DNA of 64,000 bases from Mesobacillus sp. S13 (lineage in GTDB: Bacteria; Bacillota; Bacilli; Bacillales; Cytobacillaceae): NCBI RefSeq assembly GCF_020422885.1, contig NZ_CP084622.1, positions 1,755,001 to 1,819,000 on the forward strand, read 5' to 3'. Positions 1 to 9,434 of the stretch are shown one piece after another. The position numbers and the translations under genes were made by a program. Every line of letters starts with the position of its first letter. Within the stretch, counting starts at the first letter, position 1. The notes beneath the pieces are model-generated. The model saw nothing but the letters and a program-made list of their open reading frames with translations, did no database searches and was not told the DNA's origin.

Positions 1-3000
1 AAACGATTAGATGTGGTCGGCTTTAAATCGTTTGCGGAAAGGATTTCAGTAGAATTCGTTCCAGGTGTGACTGCTGTCGTGGGTCCAAATGGTAGCGGGA
101 AAAGCAATATTACTGACTCCATCCGCTGGGTTCTGGGGGAACAATCAGCCAAGTCGCTTCGTGGTGCAAAAATGGAAGATATCATTTTTGCTGGAAGTGA
201 TTCACGGAAGCCGCTGAATTTCGCAGAAGTAACGTTGACCCTTGATAATGAAGATCAATCACTGCCGCTGGATTACAATGAAGTGAGTGTAACCCGGCGT
301 GTCTACCGTTCAGGAGACAGTGAATATTTGATCAACAAACAGAATTGCCGACTTAAGGATATTGTTGATTTGTTCATGGATTCAGGACTGGGCCGTGAAG
401 CTTTCTCCATTATCAGCCAAGGGAGGGTTGAGGAAATCCTCAACAGCAAACCTGAGGACCGCAGGACGATTTTTGAAGAGGCTGCTGGTGTCCTGAAATA
501 CAAATCCCGAAAGAAAAAAGCAGAAAGCAAGCTTTTTGAAACGCAGGAAAATTTAAATCGGGTGACGGACATCATCCATGAATTAGAAGGCCAGGTAGAG
601 CCGTTAAAAATCCAGGCTGCAATTGCAAAGGATTACCTGCAGCAAAAGGAAGAACTAGAACAGATTGAAGTAGCGTTGACTGCCTATGAAATCGAAGATC
701 TGCATGGGCGATGGGAACAGCTTTCCAGGCAGCTTGAACAGCATAAGGAAAATGAAATCAAACAGTCTGCTGGCCTTCAGAAGAAAGAAGCTGAAATTGA
801 AAAAATGAGGGACCAGCTTGCCGCGCTGGACGAATCAGTCAGCGATTTGCAGAATGTGCTTTTGTATGCAAGTGAGGAGCTAGAAAAGCTTGAAGGCAGA
901 CGAGAAGTACTCAAGGAAAGAAAGAAGAATGCATCACAAAACAAAGGGCAGCTAGAAAAGAATATTGCGGAGCTGACAACTTCGATTGAGCAGCTGGAAA
1001 ACCAGAAGGCTGAGTACGAACAATCTGTTTCTGTATTAGCTGGCGAAGCTGCCGCATTCCAGAAAGAGCTTCAGCAGAAGCAGGAGCAGTTAAAGTTATA
1101 CAGTGAAGATGTCGAGCATAAAATCGATTCTATCAAAAGCGATTATATCGAGGTGCTGAACGAACAGGCTGGTGCCAAAAATGAAAAAATCTATATTGAA
1201 CAACAGCTGCAGCAGCAAGCAGCCAAAGGATCCAGGCTGGATAATGACAACGATCGTTTTGTCTCAGTTCGTGATGAAATCAATGAGAGGAAAGCGGAAA
1301 TAGAGAAAAAGGTGGCCTCTACCCAGCAGGAATTGGAGGAGCAGGCTAGAATCTTTTTTGAAGAACAGAAGAAGCTTGAATCCTTACGGAATAATTACGA
1401 GAAGCAAGAGAAAACATTGTATCAAGCCTATCAGTACTTGCAGCAAGCTAAATCAAAGAAAGAAATGCTCGAAGAAATGGAAGAGGATTATTCAGGCTTT
1501 TTTCAAGGTGTAAAAGAAGTGCTGAAGGCGAGGGATACCCGTCTGCAAGGAATAGAGGGTGCGATTGCTGAACTCATTCAAGTTCCTAAGCAATATGAAA
1601 CGGCAATGGAAACGGCTCTCGGCGGTGCGATGCAGCATATTGTTGTCCAAAATGAAGAGAATGCGAGAGCAGCAATCCAGTTCCTGAAGCAAAAATCATT
1701 TGGTAGAGCTACCTTCCTTCCCTTGAGCATCATCAAAGGGAAATATTTGGCATCCTCACAGCTTTCGCTTCTTTCAGGCCACAGTGCTTATGTCGGTACT
1801 GCTGAGGAATTGATTCAATTCGATCAAAAGTATGCCGAAGTCGTAAAGAACTTGCTTGGCAATGTAGTGATCGCCAGGGATTTAAAAGGTGCCAATGAAA
1901 TTGCCAAAATGCTGCAATACCGCATCAGGATCGTTACACTTGATGGCGATGTGGTCAATCCTGGCGGGTCGATGACTGGGGGAGCAGTGAAGCAAAAATC
2001 GAGTTCTCTCCTTAGCCGTAAGGGTGAACTTGAGGACTTAACGTCCAAGCTTGCTGATATGGAGGAAAAGACCAGATCGCTTGAATCGAAGGTCAAATCA
2101 TTAAAGGCAGAAACACAAGCAAGTGAAGCAAGGCTAGAAGAACTGCGGAAAGCAGGGGAAGAGCTGCGCTTCAAACAGCAGGGCTTAAAAGGTGACCTAC
2201 GGGAAGTAGAATTGGAACAGAAAAATATAAATGAACGGTTATCTGTATACGATTCTGAGAAGACACAGCTTGATACCGATAAAGTAAAGCTAGAATCTAG
2301 ATTGGTTGAACTCGACGGCCTACTGGCTAAGTATCGTGAAAATCTTCTCAAATTCGATAAAGAAATAGAACGCTTGACCGAGCTGAAGAACTCGAATTCT
2401 ACTTCCAAGGATACCCTTGTATCTGAAATCAGTGATTTGAAGATCAGCCTGGCTTCCAAGAAAGAACAGCTTTCACATGTGAAGGAAAAGCTTGATTCAG
2501 CCGTTAACCAGGCAGAGGAGCAATCACGGAAATTGGATATTTTAAAAGAGGATCTATCTCTTCTTTCCTCTGAAATGACCGATAGTTCTTCCGGGGAAAC
2601 GCAATTGGAAGAAGCGGCAAGAAGAAAGCTGCAGGACAAGAATGAAACGCTTAAGCTGATTTCTTCGCGTAGGAATGAGCGTTTGGAGCTTCAAAATAAG
2701 CTCGAGGACCAGGAACTGGAATCAAAGGAGCTAAGGCGGCTTCTAAAGGGTATCAATGAAGTTCTCAGGGACGAAGAAGTAAAGCTGAACAGACTTGACG
2801 TTGAACTGGATAATAAGCTTGCACACCTTCGCGAGGAGTATCTGCTTTCATATGAAGCAGCTAAGGAACAATATCCTTTGACCATCCCGGCAGATGAGGC
2901 GAGAAGAAAAGTTAAGCTGATCAAAATGTCGATTGAGGAACTGGGGACGGTGAACCTCGGTTCTATTGAAGAATACGAGCGTGTCTCAGAGCGCTATGAA

Positions 3001-3558
3001 TTTCTTTTGGAGCAGAAAAATGATCTGCAGGAAGCCAAGGATACTTTATTCCTTGTTATCGAGGAAATGGACCATGAGATGAAAAAGCGGTTTGAACAGA
3101 CATTCACCGCGATCCGTTCACACTTCGAGTCCGTGTTCCAGGCATTGTTTGGTGGAGGCAGAGCGGACCTGAGGCTAACTCAGCCTGATGATCTCCTGAA
3201 TACTGGGGTTGAAATTGTCGCTCAGCCACCTGGAAAAAAACTGCAAAACCTTGGTCTATTATCTGGCGGGGAGCGCGCGTTGACGGCGATTGCACTATTG
3301 TTCTCCATCCTGAAAGTCCGTCCAGTGCCATTCTGTATCCTGGATGAAGTGGAAGCTGCATTGGATGAAGCCAATGTTTACCGTTTCGCTCAATACCTGA
3401 AGAAATACCGAGAAGAAACACAGTTTATTGTGATCACTCACCGCAAAGGTACAATGGAAGAAGCGGACGTCCTTTATGGGGTGACCATGCAGGAATCTGG
3501 AGTCTCCAAGCTGGTATCCGTCCGGCTTGAAGATTCAAATGAACTGGTGAAAGCTTAA
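1..3558 (+). CDS. smc: Chromosome partition protein SMC (5' end cut by window)
   Basis: SMC is the ATPase of the SMC-ScpA-ScpB condensin that compacts and segregates the nucleoid. The frame is open from base 1, reading KRLDVVGFKSF, so the start lies a few codons upstream and the GTG at 13 is internal. Visible parts are the Walker A loop GPNGSGKS near residue 32, two long coiled coils (about 170-500 and 680-1000), a hinge between them with the GGSMTGGA motif, and a C-terminal head with signature LSGGERA and Walker B CILDEVEAALDEAN. The roughly 1185-residue length fits the family. It is followed at 95 bp by ftsY, as in B. subtilis, where rnc lies just upstream. No terminator separates smc from ftsY. 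Confidence 0.98.
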   Translation, partial: KRLDVVGFKSFAERISVEFVPGVTAVVGPNGSGKSNITDSIRWVLGEQSAKSLRGAKMEDIIFAGSDSRKPLNFAEVTLTLDNEDQSLPLDYNEVSVTRRVYRSGDSEYLINKQNCRLKDIVDLFMDSGLGREAFSIISQGRVEEILNSKPEDRRTIFEEAAGVLKYKSRKKKAESKLFETQENLNRVTDIIHELEGQVEPLKIQAAIAKDYLQQKEELEQIEVALTAYEIEDLHGRWEQLSRQLEQHKENEIKQSAGLQKKEAEIEKMRDQLAALDESVSDLQNVLLYASEELEKLEGRREVLKERKKNASQNKGQLEKNIAELTTSIEQLENQKAEYEQSVSVLAGEAAAFQKELQQKQEQLKLYSEDVEHKIDSIKSDYIEVLNEQAGAKNEKIYIEQQLQQQAAKGSRLDNDNDRFVSVRDEINERKAEIEKKVASTQQELEEQARIFFEEQKKLESLRNNYEKQEKTLYQAYQYLQQAKSKKEMLEEMEEDYSGFFQGVKEVLKARDTRLQGIEGAIAELIQVPKQYETAMETALGGAMQHIVVQNEENARAAIQFLKQKSFGRATFLPLSIIKGKYLASSQLSLLSGHSAYVGTAEELIQFDQKYAEVVKNLLGNVVIARDLKGANEIAKMLQYRIRIVTLDGDVVNPGGSMTGGAVKQKSSSLLSRKGELEDLTSKLADMEEKTRSLESKVKSLKAETQASEARLEELRKAGEELRFKQQGLKGDLREVELEQKNINERLSVYDSEKTQLDTDKVKLESRLVELDGLLAKYRENLLKFDKEIERLTELKNSNSTSKDTLVSEISDLKISLASKKEQLSHVKEKLDSAVNQAEEQSRKLDILKEDLSLLSSEMTDSSSGETQLEEAARRKLQDKNETLKLISSRRNERLELQNKLEDQELESKELRRLLKGINEVLRDEEVKLNRLDVELDNKLAHLREEYLLSYEAAKEQYPLTIPADEARRKVKLIKMSIEELGTVNLGSIEEYERVSERYEFLLEQKNDLQEAKDTLFLVIEEMDHEMKKRFEQTFTAIRSHFESVFQALFGGGRADLRLTQPDDLLNTGVEIVAQPPGKKLQNLGLLSGGERALTAIALLFSILKVRPVPFCILDEVEAALDEANVYRFAQYLKKYREETQFIVITHRKGTMEEADVLYGVTMQESGVSKLVSVRLEDSNELVKA

Positions 3559-3652
3559 TTTAACGTTCTGCCTCCAGAGAGATGGGTTGCCCTGTTCATC
3601 TCCTCAAGCGGAATGGGGTCTTATTGAATTAATGTAGGAAGGCGATGGAACC

Positions 3653-4657
3653 ATGAGTTTTTTTAAGAAACTAAAAGAAAAGTTTACGACACAAACTGAA
3701 AGTGTCACAGAGAAATTCAAAGATGGTTTGACGAAAACAAGGGATAACTTCTCCAATAAAGTGAATGACCTTGTATCGCGCTATCGTAAAGTTGATGAAG
3801 AATTTTTCGAAGAGCTGGAAGAAATTTTGATCCAGGCAGACGTTGGCTTCGAAACAGTAATGGAATTAATCGAAGAGCTGAAAAAAGAGGTCAAACGCCG
3901 CAATATCCAGGATACAAAAGAAGTCCAGTCTGTCATCTCCGAGAAGCTCGTTGATATCTATGAGGCCGGATCTGATGTTGACTCTTTCGAGCTGAACATC
4001 CAGGAAGACGAGTTGACCGTCATTTTGTTCGTTGGAGTCAATGGTGTCGGCAAGACAACAACTATCGGCAAACTGGCCCATAAGTTCAAGTCAGAAGGGA
4101 AAAATGTCTTGCTTGCTGCAGGAGATACCTTCCGTGCAGGTGCAATCGAACAACTAGAAGTTTGGGGCGAGCGCGTTGGTGTCGACGTCATCAAGCAGGC
4201 TGAAGGTTCTGATCCGGCAGCTGTCATGTATGATGCTGTCCAGTCGGCGAAGTCAAGAAAAGCGGATATCCTGATTTGTGATACTGCCGGCAGATTGCAA
4301 AATAAGGTAAACCTCATGAAAGAACTTGAAAAGGTCAAGCGTGTCATTGAACGGGAAGTGCCGGGAGCTCCTCATGAAGTCTTGCTAGTGCTTGATGCCA
4401 CTACTGGCCAAAACGCCTTGATCCAGGCTAAAACCTTTAAAGAAGCGACTGACGTAAGCGGCATCGTCCTTACTAAGCTTGATGGAACAGCAAAGGGCGG
4501 TATTGTTCTTGCCATCCGCAATGAGCTGAACATTCCGGTTAAATTTGTGGGCCTTGGTGAAAAAATGGATGACTTGCAGGAATTTGATGCTGAAAGGTAT
4601 GTATATGGCCTTTTCGCAGACGTGGTCGATAAAGAGGAAACTGAAGAGGAATCGTGA
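3653..4657 (+). CDS. ftsY: Signal recognition particle receptor FtsY
   Basis: FtsY is the SRP receptor GTPase that docks Ffh-ribosome complexes at the membrane for co-translational insertion of membrane proteins. It has a short charged N-terminal segment without the long acidic A domain of E. coli, an N helical bundle (about 35-110), and a G domain with P-loop [10 protein letters not shown] near residue 130, DTAGR near 208, [10 protein letters not shown] near 270 and closing loop GLGEKMDDL. The 334-residue length is typical for bacilli (about 330). The ATG at 3653 is preceded by AGGAAGG. It lies between smc and ylxM-ffh, so both SRP GTPases are neighbours. Confidence 0.97.
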   Translation: MSFFKKLKEKFTTQTESVTEKFKDGLTKTRDNFSNKVNDLVSRYRKVDEEFFEELEEILIQADVGFETVMELIEELKKEVKRRNIQDTKEVQSVISEKLVDIYEAGSDVDSFELNIQEDELTVILFVGVNGVGKTTTIGKLAHKFKSEGKNVLLAAGDTFRAGAIEQLEVWGERVGVDVIKQAEGSDPAAVMYDAVQSAKSRKADILICDTAGRLQNKVNLMKELEKVKRVIEREVPGAPHEVLLVLDATTGQNALIQAKTFKEATDVSGIVLTKLDGTAKGGIVLAIRNELNIPVKFVGLGEKMDDLQEFDAERYVYGLFADVVDKEETEEES

Positions 4658-4688
4658 TTTACCAACAAATCGCTGTAAAGAACTTTTC

Positions 4689-4717
4689 TTGACAGGGAAG
4701 ATGATCGTGTGTAAACT
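4689..4717 (+). promoter_or_regulatory. Candidate sigma-A promoter for ylxM-ffh
   Basis: A perfect -35 TTGACA (4689-4694) is followed after 17 bp by TAAACT (4712-4717), four of six matches to TATAAT. It lies in the 100-bp gap between ftsY and ylxM and would give a leader of about 35 nt. Inferred from sequence only. Confidence 0.55.
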
Positions 4718-4757
4718 CTTAATGTAAAGGTATTTCACTTAACATGGGGGAATCGAA

Positions 4758-5087
4758 ATGCTTGAGAAAACGAACCGGATGAACTATTTGTATGACTTTT
4801 ATCAGGCATTGCTGACTCCAAAACAAAGCAGTTATATGGCTCTGTACTATCTTGATGACTATTCGCTCGGAGAGATTGCTGAAGAGTATGATGTAAGCCG
4901 GCAGGCTGTATACGACAACATCAAACGCACGGAAGCGATGCTCGAGGAGTATGAAGAAAAGTTGTTGTTGTTCGGAAAATTCCAGAAAAGAAGTGAGCTT
5001 ATTTCAAAGTTGAAAAAGCGTATCGGGGATGGAGAGAACGATCACGATTTGCATGAAATGATAGCCGAGCTTGAGAAATTAGACTAG
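4758..5087 (+). CDS. ylxM: YlxM family helix-turn-helix protein, SRP-associated
   Basis: This small 109-residue protein has a sigma-70 region-4-like helix-turn-helix; the segment [20 protein letters not shown] (about residues 36-55) is the recognition part. It is the conserved partner gene of ffh in Gram-positive bacteria. In streptococci YlxM modulates SRP GTPase and RNA interactions; the role in bacilli is less clear. The ATG at 4758 follows a GGGGGAA ribosome site. It ends 13 bp before ffh, so the two are co-transcribed. Confidence 0.93.
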   Translation: MLEKTNRMNYLYDFYQALLTPKQSSYMALYYLDDYSLGEIAEEYDVSRQAVYDNIKRTEAMLEEYEEKLLLFGKFQKRSELISKLKKRIGDGENDHDLHEMIAELEKLD

Positions 5088-5100
5088 GGAGGCGCATGAT

Positions 5101-6453
5101 ATGGCATTTGAAGGATTGGCCGACCGACTGCAAAATACGATGCAAAAGATCCGTGGAAAAGGCAAGGTCTCGGAAGCGGATGTAAAAGAAATGATGCGAG
5201 AGGTCCGTCTGGCGCTTCTAGAGGCTGACGTTAACTTTAAAGTTGTTAAAGACTTCGTCAAGAAAGTCACTGAAAGGGCAGTTGGCCAGGAGGTTGTCAA
5301 AAGCCTGACACCGGGCCAGCAGGTCATTAAAGTTGTTAAAGAAGAACTTACTGAGCTGATGGGCGGAGAGCAAAGCAAGATCGCTGCCGCAAATCGTCCT
5401 CCGACTGTCATCATGATGGTCGGTCTTCAAGGTGCTGGTAAAACGACCACCACCGGTAAGCTTGCAAATCTCCTCCGCAAAAAATACCATCGAAAACCGT
5501 TGCTTGTAGCGGCAGATATCTATCGTCCAGCTGCCATCAAGCAGCTCGAGACACTCGGCAAGCAATTGAGCATGCCAGTATTCTCGCTAGGAGACCAGGT
5601 CAGCCCTGTTGAAATTGCAAAACAGGCGATTGCCAAGGCGAAGGAAGACCATAATGACTATGTCCTCATCGATACTGCAGGTCGTCTCCATGTGGATGAA
5701 AACCTGATGGACGAGCTGAAGCAGATCAAAGAGCTTTCCAAACCAGACGAGATTTTTCTTGTTGTCGATGCGATGACAGGTCAGGATGCCGTGAATGTCG
5801 CACAAAGCTTCAATGAACAGCTTGGCTTGACTGGCGTTGTCCTGACAAAGCTTGACGGTGATACACGTGGCGGTGCAGCGCTATCCATCCGTGCTGTTAC
5901 CAATACTCCGATCAAATTCGTCGGTCTTGGTGAAAAGCTTGATGCCCTGGAAGCATTCCACCCTGAAAGGATGGCGTCCAGGATCCTAGGTATGGGAGAC
6001 GTTCTTACCCTGATCGAGAAGGCGCAGGCAAACGTCGATGAAGAAAAGGCGAAAGAGCTTGAGAAAAAAATGCGTACTGCATCCTTTACTCTTGATGACT
6101 TCCTGGATCAGCTTGGCCAGGTGAAAAAGATGGGGCCATTGGATGAAATCCTGAAAATGATGCCTGGCGCGAACAAAATCAAGGGCATGAACAATCTTCA
6201 AATCGACGAAAAGCAAATCTCGCATGTCGAGGCGATCATCCAGTCAATGACCGCCCATGAAAAAACTCATCCTGAAGTCATCAACGCCAACAGGCGGAAA
6301 CGGATCGCGAAGGGTAGCGGTACCTCCATCCAGGAAGTAAACCGCCTGCTCAAGCAGTTCGAAGATATGAAAAAGATGATGAAACAGATGACGAACATGC
6401 AGCAAAAAGGCAAGAAAAAAGGCGGTTTCAAACTGCCGTTCAACCCGTTTTAA
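5101..6453 (+). CDS. ffh: Signal recognition particle protein Ffh (SRP54)
   Basis: Ffh is the SRP GTPase that binds signal sequences and 4.5S/6S scRNA and delivers translating ribosomes to FtsY. Domains in order are an N bundle (1-85), a G domain with GLQGAGKTTT near residue 108, DTAGRL near 190 and TKLDGDTRGG near 248, then a methionine-rich M domain (about 300-435) ending in a lysine-rich tail with FKLPFNPF. The 450-residue length fits the family. The start ATG has GGGAGGCG upstream. Downstream is the rpsP promoter region with overlapping inverted repeats. Confidence 0.98.
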   Translation: MAFEGLADRLQNTMQKIRGKGKVSEADVKEMMREVRLALLEADVNFKVVKDFVKKVTERAVGQEVVKSLTPGQQVIKVVKEELTELMGGEQSKIAAANRPPTVIMMVGLQGAGKTTTTGKLANLLRKKYHRKPLLVAADIYRPAAIKQLETLGKQLSMPVFSLGDQVSPVEIAKQAIAKAKEDHNDYVLIDTAGRLHVDENLMDELKQIKELSKPDEIFLVVDAMTGQDAVNVAQSFNEQLGLTGVVLTKLDGDTRGGAALSIRAVTNTPIKFVGLGEKLDALEAFHPERMASRILGMGDVLTLIEKAQANVDEEKAKELEKKMRTASFTLDDFLDQLGQVKKMGPLDEILKMMPGANKIKGMNNLQIDEKQISHVEAIIQSMTAHEKTHPEVINANRRKRIAKGSGTSIQEVNRLLKQFEDMKKMMKQMTNMQQKGKKKGGFKLPFNPF

Positions 6454-6502
6454 CTTGTAAATTAAGGTATTTTCAGTCTGTAAAGAAAAAACACTTTACA
6501 AG
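6454..6502 (+). repeat. Overlapping inverted repeats after ffh, possible weak terminator
   Basis: CTTGTAAA (6454-6461) is the exact reverse complement of TTTACAAG (6495-6502), while TGTAAAG (6479-6485) pairs with CTTTACA (6494-6500). The two pairings share the right arm and exclude each other. The inner hairpin is followed by TGTTTTCTATTT, a poor T-tract, so it may end some ffh transcripts. The right arm also contains the -35 of the rpsP promoter. Confidence 0.4.
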
Positions 6503-6523
6503 CTGTTTTCTATTTGGTATTAT
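6495..6523 (+). promoter_or_regulatory. Sigma-A promoter for rpsP, extended -10
   Basis: TTTACA (6495-6500) and TATTAT (6518-6523) are separated by 17 bp, and TGG precedes the -10, giving an extended -10. Transcription would start near 6530, leaving a leader of about 33 nt before rpsP. This is one of the best promoter matches in the window. Confidence 0.8.
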
Positions 6524-6562
6524 TCTATCTTGTGTGAAACTATTCGGAGGTGCTTATTTAAA

Positions 6563-6835
6563 ATGGCAGTAAAAATTCGTTTAAAGCGTATGGGAGCTAA
6601 AAAGTCTCCTTTCTATCGTATTGTAGTAGCTGATTCCCGTTCACCACGTGACGGCCGTTTCATCGAGTCTGTAGGAACTTACAACCCAGTTGCTCAACCA
6701 GCAAAAGTTGAACTTAACGAAGAGTTAGTTCTTAAGTGGTTGAATGACGGTGCAAAACCATCTGATACAGTGCGTAACTTGTTCTCTAAGCAAGGTATCA
6801 TGGAAAAATTCCACAACTCAAAGCTTAGCAAGTAA
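6563..6835 (+). CDS. rpsP: 30S ribosomal protein S16
   Basis: S16 is an assembly protein of the 30S body. The 90-residue product begins [11 protein letters not shown] and contains the family core [21 protein letters not shown]. An upstream in-frame codon at 6530 exists, but the ATG at 6563 is chosen because CGGAGGTG sits 10 bases before it and because S16 proteins start at this point. It has its own promoter. khpA follows after 2 bp, as in other bacilli. Confidence 0.98.
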   Translation: MAVKIRLKRMGAKKSPFYRIVVADSRSPRDGRFIESVGTYNPVAQPAKVELNEELVLKWLNDGAKPSDTVRNLFSKQGIMEKFHNSKLSK

Positions 6836-6837
6836 TT

Positions 6838-7080
6838 GTGGACACGCCCATGAAAGAATTAATTGAGACGATCGTGAAGCCACTTGTTGATTTTCCTGAA
6901 GATGTCCATGTAAATGAACATGAAGAGGATCAGCGCGTTACCTATAAGCTTTCCGTCAACAAAAGTGATATGGGCAAAGTTATTGGTAAGCAGGGACGCG
7001 TTGCAAAGGCGATTCGAACAGTAGTCTATGCAGCAGGTTCATCACAGCAAAAGAAGATTTTCTTAGAAATCGTCGAATGA
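6838..7080 (+). CDS. khpA: KH-domain RNA-binding protein KhpA (YlqC)
   Basis: This is a single type-II KH domain of 80 residues. The RNA-contacting GxxG loop is seen as GKVIGKQGRVAKAI near residues 45-58. KhpA pairs with KhpB/Jag in Gram-positive bacteria and binds small RNAs and mRNAs; loss affects cell elongation in streptococci. The annotated start is GTG 6838, two bases after rpsP. An ATG at 6850 is an alternative, and neither has a strong ribosome site, so coupling to rpsP translation is likely. Confidence 0.93.
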   Translation: MDTPMKELIETIVKPLVDFPEDVHVNEHEEDQRVTYKLSVNKSDMGKVIGKQGRVAKAIRTVVYAAGSSQQKKIFLEIVE

Positions 7081-7131
7081 CAATCATCTGCGCAAGCAGA
7101 AGATAGATAACTCTATAAATGATTGTTCTGG

Positions 7132-7157
7132 AAGGGAGGGGTAACCCTCCTTTTTTC
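7132..7157 (+). terminator. Rho-independent terminator after khpA
   Basis: GGAGGG (7135-7140) pairs with CCCTCC (7145-7150) around a GTAA loop, extended by A-T and G-T pairs and followed by six T residues. It ends the rpsP-khpA unit. Confidence 0.9.
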
Positions 7158-7256
7158 TATTTGTAGAAATTAAGGTATAATAAGTACTTGATATATATTT
7201 ATGATCAATAGTTTAATTATTATTTTTCATTTGCTTGGCTTTAAGGGGGAGATGCT

Positions 7257-7649
7257 TTGAAGGTACTGCAAACAATCATTGTCAAACAGGTACTGACGGA
7301 AGAGAGCAAGGAGAAAATCCACCAAAAATACCACTCCAGAAAGCTTCAGCTGCAGAAGGAATGCGATCAACTGAGATTTGAACTGAAGAAGCTGGAAAAA
7401 TCAAAGAAGTTTCCGCCTGAAACATTGAAAAAGCATTTTGAACAAGAAATAAAAGTTCATAAAGAAAAAATCAAGCTCCTGGATTTTCAAATAGAACAAC
7501 TACATATTCTTCCGCTTGGGAGTGAAATTAAAGAAACGGAGCTGCAAGGAATTGTCGACGTTAGTGTTGGCGATCAATGGGATGAGTTTCTTTCAGGAAA
7601 GACTATTATTGTGAAAGATGGCATCGTGGCCGAAATACGCGAGAGGTGA
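7257..7649 (+). CDS. ylqD: YlqD family protein
   Basis: This 130-residue protein matches the YlqD family found at this locus across bacilli; its function is unknown. It starts at TTG 7257, supported by AAGGGGGA at 7243-7250. The N-terminal two thirds is charged and helical, consistent with a coiled coil (about 15-85), and the C-terminal part GVVDVSVGDQWDEF-like segment is probably beta-rich with ending IIVKDGIVAEIRER. It lies 7 bp upstream of rimM, which suggests a link to ribosome maturation by context only. Confidence 0.88.
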   Translation: MKVLQTIIVKQVLTEESKEKIHQKYHSRKLQLQKECDQLRFELKKLEKSKKFPPETLKKHFEQEIKVHKEKIKLLDFQIEQLHILPLGSEIKETELQGIVDVSVGDQWDEFLSGKTIIVKDGIVAEIRER

Positions 7650-7656
7650 TTGAGAA

Positions 7657-8175
7657 ATGGAAAAGTATTTTAATGTCGGAAAGATAGTAAATACGCATGG
7701 CATCCGCGGCGAAGTTAGAGTGATTTCAAGAACCGACTTTCCAGAGGAACGTTATAAGATAGGGAATACATTATTTTTATTCATGCCAGGTTCAAAGGAA
7801 CCGGAGGAATTGATAGTGAAAAGCCACAGAGTCCATAAGAATTTTAACCTGTTGACATTTGAAGGGTTCGACAATGTCAATCAGGTAGAAAGAATGAGGG
7901 ATGGCATCCTTAAGGTTCCAGAAACTCAGCGCGGGCATCTAGAGGAAGGCGAGTTTTATTTCCAGGATATCATCGGCTGCAGCATGTTTACAACAGAAGG
8001 TGAGGAACTCGGCAAGGTCATCGAGATCTTGACTCCGGGTGCCAATGATGTCTGGGTTGTAAAGGGAAGCAATGGCAAGGAACTCCTGATCCCATATATT
8101 GAGGACATCGTGAAAAAAGTGGACGTCAAGGAGAAGGTTATTGAAATTGAGCCGATGGAAGGGCTTCTTTCATGA
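7657..8175 (+). CDS. rimM: Ribosome maturation factor RimM
   Basis: RimM binds S19 and helps mature the 30S head and 16S rRNA 3' domain. The N-terminal beta-barrel carries [17 protein letters not shown] (about 5-21), and the C-terminal PRC-barrel carries [13 protein letters not shown]. The length of 172 is typical. The ATG follows GAGAGGTGATTG. The stop overlaps the trmD start in ATGA, so the two are translationally coupled. Confidence 0.97.
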   Translation: MEKYFNVGKIVNTHGIRGEVRVISRTDFPEERYKIGNTLFLFMPGSKEPEELIVKSHRVHKNFNLLTFEGFDNVNQVERMRDGILKVPETQRGHLEEGEFYFQDIIGCSMFTTEGEELGKVIEILTPGANDVWVVKGSNGKELLIPYIEDIVKKVDVKEKVIEIEPMEGLLS

Positions 8176-8915
8176 TGAACATCGATGTCCTGTCTATTTT
8201 TCCAGAAATGTTTGAGGGTGTGCTTGGTCATTCAATCCTGAAAAAAGCTGCTGAAAAAGGAGCGGCACAGTACAATGTTGTCAATTTCAGGGACTTTGCT
8301 GATAACAAACATCAGACAGTCGACGACTATCCATATGGCGGCGGTGCTGGCATGGTGTTGAAACCACAGCCGATTTTCGATGCTGTGACGGATTTGAAAG
8401 AGCGAGCAAAAAGCACTTCCCCGAGGGTGATCCTCATGTGCCCTCAGGGTGAACGATATACACAGAAGAAAGCGGAAGAGCTGGCAAAGGAAGAGCATTT
8501 GATTTTTATCTGCGGCCATTATGAAGGATATGATGAGCGAATACGGGAGCATGTCATCACCGATGAGATTTCCATCGGAGATTATGTCCTGACCGGAGGA
8601 GAGCTTGGAGCGATGGTTGTCATTGACAGTGTCGTGCGCCTGCTTCCGGGTGTCCTTGGCAGTGAAGAGTCCCATATCCAGGATTCCTTCAGCACTGGCC
8701 TGCTGGAGCACCCTCACTACACAAGGCCGGCAGACTTTCGAGGTTTGAAGGTTCCTGATGTTCTTATTTCAGGCAACCATAAGCTGATTGATGAATGGCG
8801 GATGAAAGAAAGCCTAAGAAGGACCCTCCAGAGAAGGCCGGATCTACTTGAGGAGGCAGAACTGACACAACAGCAAAAAAAGTGGCTTGATGAACTGATA
8901 AAAATGAATGAATAA
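8172..8915 (+). CDS. trmD: tRNA (guanine-37-N1)-methyltransferase TrmD
   Basis: TrmD transfers methyl from S-adenosylmethionine to N1 of G37 in tRNAs with a G at position 36, preventing +1 frameshifts. The SPOUT deep trefoil-knot signature is present: [10 protein letters not shown] (about 112-121), [19 protein letters not shown] (about 133-151) and RLLPGVLG. The N-terminus [10 protein letters not shown] is the usual family start. The 247-residue length matches. Tandem ATGs at 8172 and 8175 are both possible. It overlaps rimM by 4 bases. Confidence 0.98.
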   Translation: MMNIDVLSIFPEMFEGVLGHSILKKAAEKGAAQYNVVNFRDFADNKHQTVDDYPYGGGAGMVLKPQPIFDAVTDLKERAKSTSPRVILMCPQGERYTQKKAEELAKEEHLIFICGHYEGYDERIREHVITDEISIGDYVLTGGELGAMVVIDSVVRLLPGVLGSEESHIQDSFSTGLLEHPHYTRPADFRGLKVPDVLISGNHKLIDEWRMKESLRRTLQRRPDLLEEAELTQQQKKWLDELIKMNE

Positions 8916-8917
8916 TA

Positions 8918-8946
8918 TTGCAGACAGGTCCAGTTTATGTTAAGAT
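8918..8946 (+). promoter_or_regulatory. Candidate sigma-A promoter for rplS
   Basis: TTGCAG (8918-8923), a 17-bp spacer, and TGT-TAAGAT (8938-8946) with an extended -10. It lies directly after trmD and would give a leader of about 90 nt before rplS. Confidence 0.6.
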
Positions 8947-8952
8947 ACTTCT

Positions 8953-9045
8953 TGTGGCTAAAAGCAATCGTGCTATATGCCGCTTATAACAATGTTCCGC
9001 TGCAATGAAAGTGTGCAAGAGCATTCGTGGGAGGAGTTGAATACG
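8953..9045 (+). promoter_or_regulatory. Possible ribosomal protein L19 leader
   Basis: The roughly 90-nt untranslated leader sits where low-GC Gram-positive bacteria carry the known L19 leader RNA family. Short complementary segments are visible (AATG near 9004 with CATT near 9022) just before the GGGAGGAG ribosome site. I assign it by position and leader length; the fold was not computed. Confidence 0.35.
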
Positions 9046-9390
9046 ATGCAACAATTAATCGAAGAAATCACAAAAGCACAACTTCGCACTGATCTTCCAT
9101 CTTTCCGTCCTGGTGACACAGTACGTGTACACGTTAAGGTTGTTGAAGGAACTCGCGAACGTATCCAGTTGTTTGAAGGTGTAGTGATTAAGCGTCGTGG
9201 CGGTGGAATCAGCGAAACTTTTACAGTACGTAAAGTTTCTTACGGAGTAGGCGTTGAGCGTACTTTCCCTGTTCACACACCAAAAATTGCGAAGCTTGAA
9301 GTTATCCGTCGCGGTAAAGTCCGCCGTGCGAAACTTTACTACCTACGTAACCTGCGTGGTAAGAAAGCTCGTATTAAAGAAATTCGATAA
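9046..9390 (+). CDS. rplS: 50S ribosomal protein L19
   Basis: L19 lies at the 30S-50S interface and forms bridge B8. The 114-residue product starts [14 protein letters not shown] and contains [20 protein letters not shown] and the Lys/Arg-rich tail [15 protein letters not shown] longer in-frame start at 8977 is rejected because GGGAGGAG lies directly before ATG 9046 and the family begins here. A strong terminator follows. Confidence 0.98.
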   Translation: MQQLIEEITKAQLRTDLPSFRPGDTVRVHVKVVEGTRERIQLFEGVVIKRRGGGISETFTVRKVSYGVGVERTFPVHTPKIAKLEVIRRGKVRRAKLYYLRNLRGKKARIKEIR

Positions 9391-9401
9391 GAATGAATGT
9401 C

Positions 9402-9434
9402 AAAAAGGAGCTTGCCTAGCCAAGCTCCTTTTTC
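9402..9434 (+). terminator. Rho-independent terminator after rplS
   Basis: AAAAAGGAGCTTG (9402-9414) and CAAGCTCCTTTTT (9421-9433) form a perfect 13-bp stem around CCTAGC. The A/T ends could make it act in both directions. Confidence 0.95.

Noticed and set aside
1824..2639. Long antisense open frame (271 codons) opposite smc
   Set aside because: It is a shadow of the smc coiled-coil coding sequence, with Ser/Leu/Phe-rich product and no ribosome site.
7176..7181. TATAAT between khpA and ylqD as a ylqD promoter
   Set aside because: No acceptable -35 lies 16-18 bp upstream; the nearest TTG-containing hexamer is only 9 bp away. Possible but not supported.
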